Shown here one piece after another: positions 15,829 to 24,439 of a DNA stretch of 64,000 nt. This DNA is from GCA-001735895 sp964651385 (GTDB taxonomy: Bacteria > Pseudomonadota > Gammaproteobacteria > GCA-001735895): the NCBI GenBank assembly GCA_964651385.1, contig CAZYYM010000002.1:1-64000 (forward strand), in the 5' to 3' direction. Positions within the stretch are counted from its first letter, which is position 1. Each line of letters opens with the position of its first letter. The position numbers and the translations under genes were made by a program. The notes beneath the pieces were generated by a model. The model ran no database searches. It was not told the DNA's origin and worked only from the letters and a program-made list of their open reading frames with translations.

Positions 15829-17712
15829 TCAAGACTCCAGCGCTTCGCTCAACTCAAACCACTCTTCTTCGAGTTGCTGTAAATCCTTTTGAACTATCGC
15901 CTGTTGTACCAGTATTTCGGTCAGTTTGGCTTTATTGTCGGCTTCATAAATCGATGGCTGGGACAAGGAATGTTCCAGCGTCTGCTTTTTTTGGTTGAGT
16001 TTTTCGACTTCTCTCTCCACCCGCTTTAACCGTTTCATCTGCGGTGCTCGCAGTTTTCGTTGCTCGGCCTGTTTCTGTCTATTTAGTTTAGTAGTATTAA
16101 CCACAGGATTGAATGGCGATCGATCAGCGTTGCCCTTGCCCGATTTTTTATTCGCCAGCCAACGCGGATAGGCATCGATATCATCGTCAAACGGCAGGAG
16201 TCCGCCGTTATCGACCAGCCATAAATCATCACTGACACTGCGCAACAAATGCCGATCATGCGAGACCAGAATGACACTGCCTTCGAAACCCTGCAAGGCC
16301 TGATTCAACGCCAGCCGCATTTCCAGATCAAGATGGTTGGTTGGTTCATCCAGTAATATCAAATTGGGGCTTTGCCAGATGATGAGGGCCAGCACCAGCC
16401 TGGCTTTTTCACCGCCCGAGAAAGAACCGACCATTTGCAGTACCTTGTCACCGCTGAAATTATAACCACCCAGGTAAGTCCGGATATCGCGTTCTGTGAG
16501 CTTTTCATCGAGACGTTGCATGGTAAGCAGGGCACTAGCTTCTGCATCAAGTTGCTCGACCTGGTGTTGCGCAAAATAACCAACCTTCAAATCCTTTGAT
16601 CGATCCATTTGCCCACCTTGCAATCCAAGCTCTCCAGCGAGTAATTTTATAAACGTTGACTTACCGGCACCATTTAATCCCAGTAATCCTATCCGCTCGC
16701 CCGGAATCAATGAAAAATTTATGTCCTCAAGCACCGTGAGTTCACCGTAGCCGACCGATGCATCGTCGATTCGTAGCAACGACGTCGGCATCGCCCTGGG
16801 TGGTTTAAAGCAAAAGCGAAAAGGCGAATCGATATGTGCCGGGCCGATTCGTTGCATGCGCTCCAGGGCCTTGATACGGCTCTGTGCCTGCTTTGCTTTG
16901 GTCGCCTTGGCCTTGAAACGATTGATAAAGCTTTGCATATGCGCGATCGACTGTTGCTGCTTGATATAACTCGACTGTTGTTGCGCCAAACGCTCGGCGC
17001 GTTGTTCTTCGAATGCTGAATAATTGCCGGTATAGAGACGGATGCCCTGTTGCTCAACATGGGCAATATGGCCGACCACCGAGTCAAGGAAATCCCGGTC
17101 GTGCGAAACCAGCACTAGCGTGCCACGATAGCGCCTCAACCATTGCTCGAGCCAGATAACCGCATCTAGATCGAGATGATTAGTCGGCTCATCGAGTAGT
17201 AATAAATCGGAGCGACACATCAAGGCACCCGCCAGATTCAGTCGCATGATCCAGCCGCCGGAAAAAAATTCCAGCGGTTTCTCTATTTCCTCATCTTTAA
17301 AACCGAGACCGGAAAGTAACTTTGCCGCTCGGCTATAAGCGTGGTAACCGTCGATTTCTTCGAGTCGCTCATGGCATTGTGCGATGGCATCGGCGTGATG
17401 ATCCTGTTCTGCCCTCGCAAGCTTTTGCTGTACCCGACGCAGCTCGATATCACCATCCATGACAAAATCAATAGCCTTTTGCCGGGTTAATTGCGTTTCC
17501 TGTGCGACTTCGGCAATTTGCCAGTGCGATGGTTTCGAAAAGTCTCCGCTGTCGGCCGACAGGTCACCTCGTATCAAAGAAAATAAAGATGATTTGCCGC
17601 TGCCGTTAGCGCCGGTCAGCCCGACTTTCTGCCCGGCGTGTATCGTGAACCCCACGTCCTGGAACAACAAACTGGCACCACGACGCAAAGCGAGATCGGT
17701 AAATTTTAACAT
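15829..17712 (-). CDS. yheS: ABC-F family ATPase YheS
   Basis: A 627-residue ABC-F protein with two ATPase domains and no membrane segments. First domain: Walker A GANGSGKSS and signature FSGGWIMRLNLAGAL. Second domain: GLNGAGKST and FSGGEKARLVLALI. Both have LLLDEPTNHLDL-type Walker B motifs. The linker between them is Arg/Lys-rich (P-site tRNA interaction motif region), and the C-terminus (about residues 540-627) is a coiled coil. ABC-F proteins act on the ribosome and relieve translation problems. The overall sequence fits YheS better than Uup or EttA. The gene is monocistronic; an ATG at 17712 opens MLKFTDLALRRG. Confidence 0.92.
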   Translation of the reverse strand: MLKFTDLALRRGASLLFQDVGFTIHAGQKVGLTGANGSGKSSLFSLIRGDLSADSGDFSKPSHWQIAEVAQETQLTRQKAIDFVMDGDIELRRVQQKLARAEQDHHADAIAQCHERLEEIDGYHAYSRAAKLLSGLGFKDEEIEKPLEFFSGGWIMRLNLAGALMCRSDLLLLDEPTNHLDLDAVIWLEQWLRRYRGTLVLVSHDRDFLDSVVGHIAHVEQQGIRLYTGNYSAFEEQRAERLAQQQSSYIKQQQSIAHMQSFINRFKAKATKAKQAQSRIKALERMQRIGPAHIDSPFRFCFKPPRAMPTSLLRIDDASVGYGELTVLEDINFSLIPGERIGLLGLNGAGKSTFIKLLAGELGLQGGQMDRSKDLKVGYFAQHQVEQLDAEASALLTMQRLDEKLTERDIRTYLGGYNFSGDKVLQMVGSFSGGEKARLVLALIIWQSPNLILLDEPTNHLDLEMRLALNQALQGFEGSVILVSHDRHLLRSVSDDLWLVDNGGLLPFDDDIDAYPRWLANKKSGKGNADRSPFNPVVNTTKLNRQKQAEQRKLRAPQMKRLKRVEREVEKLNQKKQTLEHSLSQPSIYEADNKAKLTEILVQQAIVQKDLQQLEEEWFELSEALES

Positions 17713-17831
17713 AGAGATAAAACGGTTTCGGGTCAGATTTGGCAGTATCCAGAACGAGAATTTGCAAGAAATCCTCAGTTGGCGATGAATTTACGTTAAT
17801 ATAGCGTGAATAATAAAGACTAGTTTAGCGC

Positions 17832-18545
17832 ATGAATATAGAAAATTACTACCAGATCGACGGCACTAAAATTTCATTTACCCGACAACAGGCCAGCGAA
17901 TTTGCAAAAGCTGTCGCCGGAGATTTTAATCAGCTACACGATATCGACGCTACCCGGTTTTGTGTGCCCGGCGATTTGCTATTTGCTGTCATTATCCATC
18001 ACTACGGCCTTCGACAGACAATGGGGTTTTCGTTTTCGGGTATGGTCAGCGACGATGATGTCTTGATTTTACCCAAAGTCGAAGCACGGGAAATTTCCAT
18101 ATATGATGAAAAGAACAAAAAATACCTCGATGTATCCACTGACGGCGGGCAAAGTCACAACGCAAAATTAATTGAATCGCTGACGCTCCATTGTGTCGAG
18201 TTCTCCGGCCATACCTTCCCACACGTGCTAGTGCCCTTGATGAAGGAAAACAATACCATGATTAATACGGAACGACCGCTGGTTATTTATGACCATATGC
18301 GTATATCACTCGACACATTTGACATGGATTCAGTTGCACTGGTCCATTCCGGCAGTATCTTTCGCATCTATGGGAAACGTGGCGATGTGGCGTTGAATTA
18401 CGATTTAACCTGTAATGGCGAAAAGGTCGGCAAAGGCCAGAAGAAAATGGTTTTAGGCGGCTTACGCGAGTATCAACAGGATAAAATCGATCAACTGGTT
18501 GATTCTATCGAACATTGCAGACAGACTTACCGTGCTAACCGCTAA
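17832..18545 (+). CDS. DUF3581 family protein
   Basis: A 237-residue protein I recognise as the DUF3581 family, found mainly in Gammaproteobacteria. Features include the FAKAVAGDFNQLHDIDATRFCVPGD region, which looks like a hot-dog/MaoC-type segment, and KVEAREISIYD. No signal peptide or membrane helix, so cytosolic. Function is unknown. A promoter-like AATATAGCGTGAATAATAAAG stretch lies just upstream, and the gene is convergent with the outer-membrane-protein gene, 6 bp away. Confidence 0.75.
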   Translation: MNIENYYQIDGTKISFTRQQASEFAKAVAGDFNQLHDIDATRFCVPGDLLFAVIIHHYGLRQTMGFSFSGMVSDDDVLILPKVEAREISIYDEKNKKYLDVSTDGGQSHNAKLIESLTLHCVEFSGHTFPHVLVPLMKENNTMINTERPLVIYDHMRISLDTFDMDSVALVHSGSIFRIYGKRGDVALNYDLTCNGEKVGKGQKKMVLGGLREYQQDKIDQLVDSIEHCRQTYRANR

Positions 18546-18551
18546 ACCGAA

Positions 18552-19172
18552 TTAAAACTCTCGTGCAAAACGCAGGCTGAATAGCTTGTCACCGGAAGCC
18601 GCAAACTTAAATCGCACAAACGAAGTTGGATCGACAAACAGGTCAATACTGAGTCCGGTACTGACATCTTCGCTGTTCTCGAAAGTTTCGGTACTGCTAT
18701 CTCGCTGGATATCTCCGCTGATATTGCTGATAACCGCAAAAGGCATAAGACGAATTTGGCTGAACATGGCACTTAAACCGATCTGATAGGAAATTTCCCG
18801 CCAATCAATCCGGTCGGTCGTTGTGTCATCGATCACTGAGCCGGAATGGTATCGGTAGCCAATTTGATTATGCAAGGCAAAATAATCACCGAATGAAAAT
18901 GGATAACGCAAAAATACGCCAACGTAGCTGGCATTGAATTTTTCGGTATTTTTGGGACCGCTGCTATTACTGATACGCGTGGTTTGTCGACCGATGTTAG
19001 CGCCGACACCGATACCGCTTCGGGTTTTTTCTTCAAAATGCAGGTTGAGACGCGTGGTATCTGACACGCGTTGATTGCTTTCGAATAGCCAGTCACTTTC
19101 AATCTCATCGATGCTCAAGGACGTGCCGGACCAGTCGGCATTAACCGTCTGAATCATCATAGCGAGTAGCAT
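18552..19172 (-). CDS. Predicted outer-membrane beta-barrel protein
   Basis: A 206-residue exported protein with alternating amphipathic strands (LNLHFEEKTRSGIGVGANIG, YVGVFLRYPF, HNQIGYRYHSGS) and a terminal aromatic residue (FSLRFAREF), as in outer-membrane beta-barrels with about eight strands. From the ATG at 19172 the signal peptide lacks a positive n-region. Reading upstream in frame gives KYFSGLI before that Met, which would complete a canonical signal peptide, but the only start codon there is ATT at 19196. That ATT lies in a GGGA-preceded position overlapping the plsC stop, so a rare ATT start is possible. It is last in the gmhB-plsC transcription unit. Function unknown. Confidence 0.65.
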   Translation of the reverse strand: MLLAMMIQTVNADWSGTSLSIDEIESDWLFESNQRVSDTTRLNLHFEEKTRSGIGVGANIGRQTTRISNSSGPKNTEKFNASYVGVFLRYPFSFGDYFALHNQIGYRYHSGSVIDDTTTDRIDWREISYQIGLSAMFSQIRLMPFAVISNISGDIQRDSSTETFENSEDVSTGLSIDLFVDPTSFVRFKFAASGDKLFSLRFAREF

Positions 19173-19191
19173 AATCAGTCCGCTGAAATAT

Positions 19192-19974
19192 TTAATGAGG
19201 CTGTTCCCGTTCGACCACGACTGCGGGAGTAATTCCGAGTCTGGTCAATTGTTGATGATCACTAATTCGTTCGCAGGCGGCAGTAACCCATTGCTCCACT
19301 TCTCCTATGATCTGGTCAGCTTTTTTACCTTCAGGATCTATCGGTTTTCCTATCACGATTCGAATCGTACCCGGCCATTTGATCCAGCTATGGCGTGGCC
19401 AGAATTCTCCGGCATTATGTGCCACCGGTAACACCGCATATCCGGTTTTCTCGGAAACGATTGCACCACCGATCTTAAAGGGTTTTCTCTCGCCCGGTTT
19501 TACCCGGGTCCCTTCAGGAAAGAGCATCAGTATTCTACCTTCATCCATGCGTTGATGACTTTCAGCAACCAGTTGTTTAATGGCCTGACGTCCGGTTCCA
19601 CGGTTCAATGCGATGGCATTCATCGCTATCAAACCCCAACCGAAAAATGGAATCCGAGTCAGTTCCTTTTTTACCACCCAGACCATCGGGTCGAAGAATT
19701 TTTGCATGGCGATGGTTTCCCAGGTAGAACTGTGCTTACTCATGACAATAAAGCCATGTTGCGGAATATTTTCCTGACCTTCAACAACATATTTAAGACC
19801 GCAAAGGTATTTCAATACAGCCAGGCTGATATTAATCCAGTTCTTGATCAGAGCAATTCGGTATTTGAGCGGCGCAAAAACTAACGGTGTCAACACAACC
19901 GCCGTCACAATCGTTACCAACAAAAACGGCGGCCAGAATAACGTGGAGCGTATAACTAACCAGAACTTATACAA
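19192..19974 (-). CDS. plsC: 1-acyl-sn-glycerol-3-phosphate acyltransferase
   Basis: Lysophosphatidic acid acyltransferase of phospholipid synthesis at the inner membrane. It has an N-terminal membrane helix (LFWPPFLLVTIVTAVVLTPL), the catalytic motif in SKHSSTWET (His-x4-Glu in place of the commoner His-x4-Asp, common in this subfamily) and the substrate-binding LFPEGTR block. The TTG at 19974 is chosen: it follows the gmhB stop by a few bases, has GAGG upstream, and gives a start (LYKFWLVIRSTLFW) like known PlsC N-termini. An ATG at 20037 would add 21 residues and overlap gmhB by 59 bp. The gmhB-plsC pairing is common in Gammaproteobacteria. Confidence 0.88.
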   Translation of the reverse strand: MYKFWLVIRSTLFWPPFLLVTIVTAVVLTPLVFAPLKYRIALIKNWINISLAVLKYLCGLKYVVEGQENIPQHGFIVMSKHSSTWETIAMQKFFDPMVWVVKKELTRIPFFGWGLIAMNAIALNRGTGRQAIKQLVAESHQRMDEGRILMLFPEGTRVKPGERKPFKIGGAIVSEKTGYAVLPVAHNAGEFWPRHSWIKWPGTIRIVIGKPIDPEGKKADQIIGEVEQWVTAACERISDHQQLTRLGITPAVVVEREQPH

Positions 19975-19978
19975 AATC

Positions 19979-20521
19979 TCATCGCCTCTTGAGGAATTCT
20001 CGAACAAAATGTGCAAGATCATCGTATACGGGTACATTGATTGTTTCGGGGTAATGCTGCATAACAGTTTCTCCTTTGCCGGTTCTTACCAATATCGGTT
20101 TGGCATTCGCCATTCCTGCGGCTTTGACGTCGCCGATACTGTCGCCGACGAAAGGTGTCTCGGACAGTTTAATATCAAACTGGCTGGCAATTTGCAACAG
20201 TAGCCCCGGTTTCGGTTTGCGACAGATACAGTTATCCTGCGGCCCATGCGGACAATAAAATATTCCGTCAATTCTGGTGTTCCGTATGGCCAGTTGTTTT
20301 TCCAACTGATGGTGTATTTTCCGCAAATTGTCTTCGCCGAATAATCCCCGAGCAATACCCGATTGATTGCTCGCAATGGTTACCAGAAAACCTGCTTTTT
20401 TTAAACGGCTAATCGCTTCCAGGCTACCGGGGATCGGCACCCACTCCTCTACCGATTTGATATAGTCATCTGAATCCTGATTAATGACGCCATCCCGATC
20501 TAATATCACCATGCGCGTCAT
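19979..20521 (-). CDS. gmhB: D-glycero-beta-D-manno-heptose-1,7-bisphosphate 7-phosphatase
   Basis: HAD-superfamily phosphatase of LPS inner-core heptose synthesis, 180 residues. It starts with the catalytic LDRDGVIN motif and has the GmhB zinc site in CPHGPQDNCICRKP and the motif III/IV region GLLLQIASQFDI to FVGDSIGDVKAA. The ATG at 20521 (MTRMVILDRDG) is preferred over an upstream in-frame TTG. It lies downstream of glyS and directly upstream of plsC on the same strand. The glyQ-glyS-gmhB-plsC order is a familiar gammaproteobacterial arrangement. Confidence 0.94.
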   Translation of the reverse strand: MTRMVILDRDGVINQDSDDYIKSVEEWVPIPGSLEAISRLKKAGFLVTIASNQSGIARGLFGEDNLRKIHHQLEKQLAIRNTRIDGIFYCPHGPQDNCICRKPKPGLLLQIASQFDIKLSETPFVGDSIGDVKAAGMANAKPILVRTGKGETVMQHYPETINVPVYDDLAHFVREFLKRR

Positions 20522-20566
20522 AGTTACTACGCTCTTAAAGAACTCCAAACATTCACAGCATTACCC

Positions 20567-22636
20567 TCACGACTGTAATCGGGAAAAATCGGCGACCTGT
20601 CTAAAGCATAACAATAACTGTTCAAGCAGGGCGAGGCGATTATGTTTAATCGCTTCATCGTTAACCATTACCATGACATCGTCAAAGAACTGATCGACTA
20701 CCGGACGGAGATTTGCCAACTGCTCCAGGCCATCAAAATATCGACCTTCTTCAAAACATAGCTGCGCCTGACCCTGTAGCTTTTCCAGTTGCTCGAATAG
20801 CTGCTTTTCGGCAACTTCCTGAAATAACCCGGTATTAACCGATGGCAAGTCGGCTTCGGGCTGCTTTTTCAAAATATTGCTGATACGTTTGTTTGCCGCC
20901 GCCAGTGCCCTCGCCGCTTCGTTTTGCTGAAAAAGTGAAACTGCCTGAACACGTTGGGCACAATCGTATAAGTCGGTCGGTTTAGTCGCTATGACTGCAT
21001 CAACGATATCGGAATTGATTTGCTGTTCTTGATAATAGGCTCTTAAACGGTCGAAAATATAATCTATCACCTCATCAACCGTATTAGATGAGTCAACTTT
21101 CTCCGGCAAATTTTTAATGCCATATTGACAGAGTTCGCGCAAATCCAGCGATATTTTTGATTCGATCAGGATACGCGCCACGCCCAGGGCCGCCCGCCTT
21201 AATGCAAATGGATCTTTCACGCCACTCGGCTTCTGCCCGATAGCGAATATACCGATCAAACTATCGAGTCGGTCAGCCAGTGCCAAACACTGCGCAACAT
21301 CACTTTCAGGTAAAACATCGCCGGCGAATCTGGGCCAGTAATGCTGTTCGAGCGATGCACTGACCACGGCATTTTCCTGGTCATGATCGGCATAATAGCG
21401 TCCCATAATACCCTGCAATCTGGGAAATTCGGCGACCATGTCACTCATTAAATCACATTTACATAATTCATTGGCTCGTTTGACCAATGCCGGATCCGCT
21501 CCAATTTTCCCCGCAATGAAAACGGCCAGACTACCGTTGCGATTTACCTTGTCCCCAACACTACCGAGCCGTTCCTGAAATACTACCCGGTCGAGCCGTG
21601 GTCTCAGTGTTGACAGCGGCTGTTTCTGATCCTGTTCAAAGAAAAACCGGGCATCGGCAAAACGTGGGCGAATCACACGCTCATTGCCACGCGCGACCAC
21701 ATCCGGGTTCTTGCTATCGACATTCGAAATGGTAATAAAATATGGCCGCAGATTATTATTATCATCAAATACGGCAAAATACTTCTGATTATCCTGCATC
21801 GTCATAATCAGCGCTTCCTGCGGCACCTGCAGGAATGTTTCGTCAAATTCTCCGCAAACCGCGACAGGATACTCGACCAGCGCGGTGACTTCTTCGAGTA
21901 AATCGCCCTCAATTTGCGCAACGCCACCAAGACTCCTGGCACTTTTTTCCACCAGTGAGCGAATGGTATTTTGACGGCGTTCGAAATTTGCCATCACCAG
22001 GCCTTGCGACAACAATATTTTTTCGTACTCGTTCGCCGACTCAATATTAATCTTGCCGGGCGCATGGAATCGATGACCATAACTGGCCGACGAGGATGCA
22101 ACGCCGAAAACACTCGCTTCAACCGCCTCATTGCCAATCATTACTACCAGCCATTTTACCGGGCGCACGAATTCATCGGTGCGTTCGCCCCAGCGCATGC
22201 GTTTAGGGACAGGCAGACGGGCCAACGCCTGATCGAGCAATCCGGGTAGCAATTGTTTCAGACTTAAACCGGGCTCGGTTTTTTCGAAATATAACCAGGC
22301 GCCTTTATTGGTTTCGCGCTGGTTTAACTCACTCACCTCGACACCGCAAGATCTGGCAAAACCTTGTGCCGCTTTTGAAGGATGACCATGCACATCGAAT
22401 GCAGCCTGCACCGCCGGGCCCCGCTTTTCAACGACCTGGTCAGACTGACGTGTGGGTATTTCACGTAACAACATAGCCAGCCGTCGTGGGGTAGCAAACA
22501 CCTCGACAGAGGCAGGAACTAAACCGGTTTCTTGCAGCGATTCCCGCATCAGTTTTGCAAAGCTCTCCGATAGCGATTTCAACGCCTTTGGAGGCAATTC
22601 TTCGGTGCCAAGTTCGATCAAGCAGTCGTTTATCAT
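20567..22636 (-). CDS. glyS: Glycine-tRNA ligase, beta subunit
   Basis: Beta subunit of the bacterial alpha2beta2 glycyl-tRNA synthetase, 689 residues, the normal length. It begins LIELGTEELPPKAL, a near-invariant opening. It contains the GDKVNRNGSL and MSDMVAEFPRLQGIMGRYYA blocks (HD-like region) and the C-terminal anticodon-binding segment (FDDVMVMVNDEA). It charges tRNA-Gly together with GlyQ; its start overlaps the glyQ stop by 4 bp (ATGA), showing translational coupling. Confidence 0.98.
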   Translation of the reverse strand: MINDCLIELGTEELPPKALKSLSESFAKLMRESLQETGLVPASVEVFATPRRLAMLLREIPTRQSDQVVEKRGPAVQAAFDVHGHPSKAAQGFARSCGVEVSELNQRETNKGAWLYFEKTEPGLSLKQLLPGLLDQALARLPVPKRMRWGERTDEFVRPVKWLVVMIGNEAVEASVFGVASSSASYGHRFHAPGKINIESANEYEKILLSQGLVMANFERRQNTIRSLVEKSARSLGGVAQIEGDLLEEVTALVEYPVAVCGEFDETFLQVPQEALIMTMQDNQKYFAVFDDNNNLRPYFITISNVDSKNPDVVARGNERVIRPRFADARFFFEQDQKQPLSTLRPRLDRVVFQERLGSVGDKVNRNGSLAVFIAGKIGADPALVKRANELCKCDLMSDMVAEFPRLQGIMGRYYADHDQENAVVSASLEQHYWPRFAGDVLPESDVAQCLALADRLDSLIGIFAIGQKPSGVKDPFALRRAALGVARILIESKISLDLRELCQYGIKNLPEKVDSSNTVDEVIDYIFDRLRAYYQEQQINSDIVDAVIATKPTDLYDCAQRVQAVSLFQQNEAARALAAANKRISNILKKQPEADLPSVNTGLFQEVAEKQLFEQLEKLQGQAQLCFEEGRYFDGLEQLANLRPVVDQFFDDVMVMVNDEAIKHNRLALLEQLLLCFRQVADFSRLQS

Positions 22637-23547
22637 GATTTGTCCAGCCCCAGGGGAAACCCGAGACTCTCTCGCGAGTCATAATAAGCTTGTGCAACGC
22701 CACGGGACAACGTTCTTACCCGCAGAATAATTCGTTGCCGCTCGGTGACAGAAATAGCATGACGTGCATCGAGCAAGTTGAAAGCATGCGACGCTTTCAT
22801 GACCTGCTCATAGGCCGGTAATGGCAATTTTTGGTCGATCAGAACCCGGCACTGTTTTTCGCAAACATCAAACCAGTTGAATAGCGCATCGGTATCAGCC
22901 AGCTCGAAATTATAAGTCGATTGCTCAAATTCATTCTGACGATAAATATCACCATAGGTGACGGCACCCCGCGGGCCGTTCGCCCAGACCAGATCGTAAA
23001 TACTGTCGACACCCTGCATATACATTGCCAGGCGTTCGATACCATAGGTAATTTCTCCGGAAACCGGCCGGCACTCAAGGCCCCCTACCTGTTGAAAATA
23101 GGTAAACTGACTGATTTCCATACCATTCAACCAGACTTCCCAACCCAGACCCCAGGCACCGAGTGTCGGCGATTCCCAGTTGTCTTCAACAAAACGAATA
23201 TCGTGAACAAGTGTATCGAAGCCTAGCGTTCGTAAAGATTCCAGGTAAAGATCCTGAAAATTATCCGGCGAGGGCTTCAGCAGTACCTGAAACTGGAAAT
23301 AATGCTGGAGCCGATTTGGATTTTCTCCATAGCGCCCATCGGTCGGTCGCCGACTCGGTTGAACATACGCGGCACGCCAGGGTTCCGGGCCTACCGCGCG
23401 TAAGAAGGTTGCAGGATGAAAAGTACCGGCGCCAACCTCCATATCCAATGGCTGCATGATCACGCAGCCCTGTTTGGACCAGTAGTTCTGTAAGGTATGA
23501 ATTATGCCCTGAAAGCTCGTCAAATCGGTCGCAGACACCACACTCAT
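22633..23547 (-). CDS. glyQ: Glycine-tRNA ligase, alpha subunit
   Basis: Catalytic alpha subunit of the tetrameric glycyl-tRNA synthetase, 304 residues. The class II core is clear: WSKQGCVIMQPLDMEVGAG, RPTDGRYGENPNRLQHYFQF and GWEVWLNGMEISQFTYFQQ. It is first in the glyQ-glyS-gmhB-plsC unit. A possible -10 box TATAAT lies about 33 bp upstream of the ATG on the reverse strand (23585-23580). No T-box is seen, as expected for a gammaproteobacterium. Confidence 0.98.
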   Translation of the reverse strand: MSVVSATDLTSFQGIIHTLQNYWSKQGCVIMQPLDMEVGAGTFHPATFLRAVGPEPWRAAYVQPSRRPTDGRYGENPNRLQHYFQFQVLLKPSPDNFQDLYLESLRTLGFDTLVHDIRFVEDNWESPTLGAWGLGWEVWLNGMEISQFTYFQQVGGLECRPVSGEITYGIERLAMYMQGVDSIYDLVWANGPRGAVTYGDIYRQNEFEQSTYNFELADTDALFNWFDVCEKQCRVLIDQKLPLPAYEQVMKASHAFNLLDARHAISVTERQRIILRVRTLSRGVAQAYYDSRESLGFPLGLDKS

Positions 23548-23910
23548 TAAATTTAATAACCGATAAAAAAATCGCCGTGATTATAGCGAACTGCGGCTAA
23601 TTCGACATGTCTTTTTAAGGCTTTCCATGATTTCTCGAATATATTCATCTGAACCCGGTGCATCGGTTTTATTAATCGCTTGCCGAATCACAGCCGGTGT
23701 CCGGGTGTATATCTGTGTCCAAAATAATTGGCGACAAGCCGTTTGTCTGGCCTGGATGAGCGTTCTATTCGTTGGACCCTTGATTTTGAATTCACCGAGA
23801 ATTTGGCTGAAAATCTACTAAACTAGACTAGTCGAAATACTTACCAACAGAGTTGTTTTCAATGCGCAAGTAAGTAATGATTCCCCGGTTCAATTTGTAT
23901 ATAGTTCGTT
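23548..23910. other. Intergenic region between glyQ and the membrane protein, possible decayed ORF
   Basis: This 363-base divergent gap holds the likely glyQ promoter at its left end. On the reverse strand, 23814-23581 is an open stretch of about 77 codons with no normal start codon, bounded upstream by a TAG. Its translation (for example AVIRQAINKTDAPGSDEYIR) looks protein-like and may be the tail of a lost gene. A 64-codon forward frame at 23627-23821 on the opposite strand looks spurious. Confidence 0.35.
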
Positions 23911-24438
23911 ATGATTCAACTTCTCAACCAGTGGTTGCACTGCCTGAAGCATTATGCCTTGATGAGCTTATTTGCTTCCGGGCCGAATAAGCTGCCCTAT
24001 CGGCTGGATTGCCTGACGCTTACCGTTTTCTGTTATTGCCTGCTTGGATTGGCGTTGGTCGACGCCCAACGCAGCTTTGGCGTGGTGCTACTGCAAATCG
24101 GACTGGAAATTTCACTATTGGGGCTGCTCGCTTTCCTCGGATTAAAATGGCTGAAAAAGCTATCGCGATTTTCGCAATGTTTCTCAGCACTGGTTGGCGT
24201 CAATTTTGTCATCAGTGCTGTCACCATTCCGGTATTCCACTGGATCACACCGGATATCAACAGCGACGGCAATATAGATAACAGCCTATTATACGTTACC
24301 ATGGCCATGGTAATCTGGAATCTGGCTGCGATTTCACAAATTTTAAAACGCACGTTTGAAATCAATACGGTTATGTCAGCCATGATCGCTATTAACTACT
24401 TTCTAATTTACCAATTCTCGGTTGTCTGGTTTTACTAG
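23911..24438 (+). CDS. Predicted inner-membrane protein upstream of mpl
   Basis: A 175-residue protein with about four or five hydrophobic helices (LDCLTLTVFCYCLLGLALVD, IGLEISLLGLLAFLGLKWL, ALVGVNFVISAVTIPVFHWI, LYVTMAMVIWNLAAISQILK, MSAMIAINYFLIYQFSVVWF). No family is recognised with confidence; it has the look of small Yip1-like or uncharacterised integral proteins found next to mpl. It ends 1 bp before the proposed mpl start, so the two are translationally close. A GWGG-type ribosome-binding site is not evident. Confidence 0.65.
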   Translation: MIQLLNQWLHCLKHYALMSLFASGPNKLPYRLDCLTLTVFCYCLLGLALVDAQRSFGVVLLQIGLEISLLGLLAFLGLKWLKKLSRFSQCFSALVGVNFVISAVTIPVFHWITPDINSDGNIDNSLLYVTMAMVIWNLAAISQILKRTFEINTVMSAMIAINYFLIYQFSVVWFY

Positions 24439-24439
24439 C

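Noticed and set aside
23627..23821. 64-codon forward frame between glyQ and the membrane protein gene
   Set aside because: No ribosome-binding site or recognisable domain, and the opposite strand has a more protein-like open stretch.
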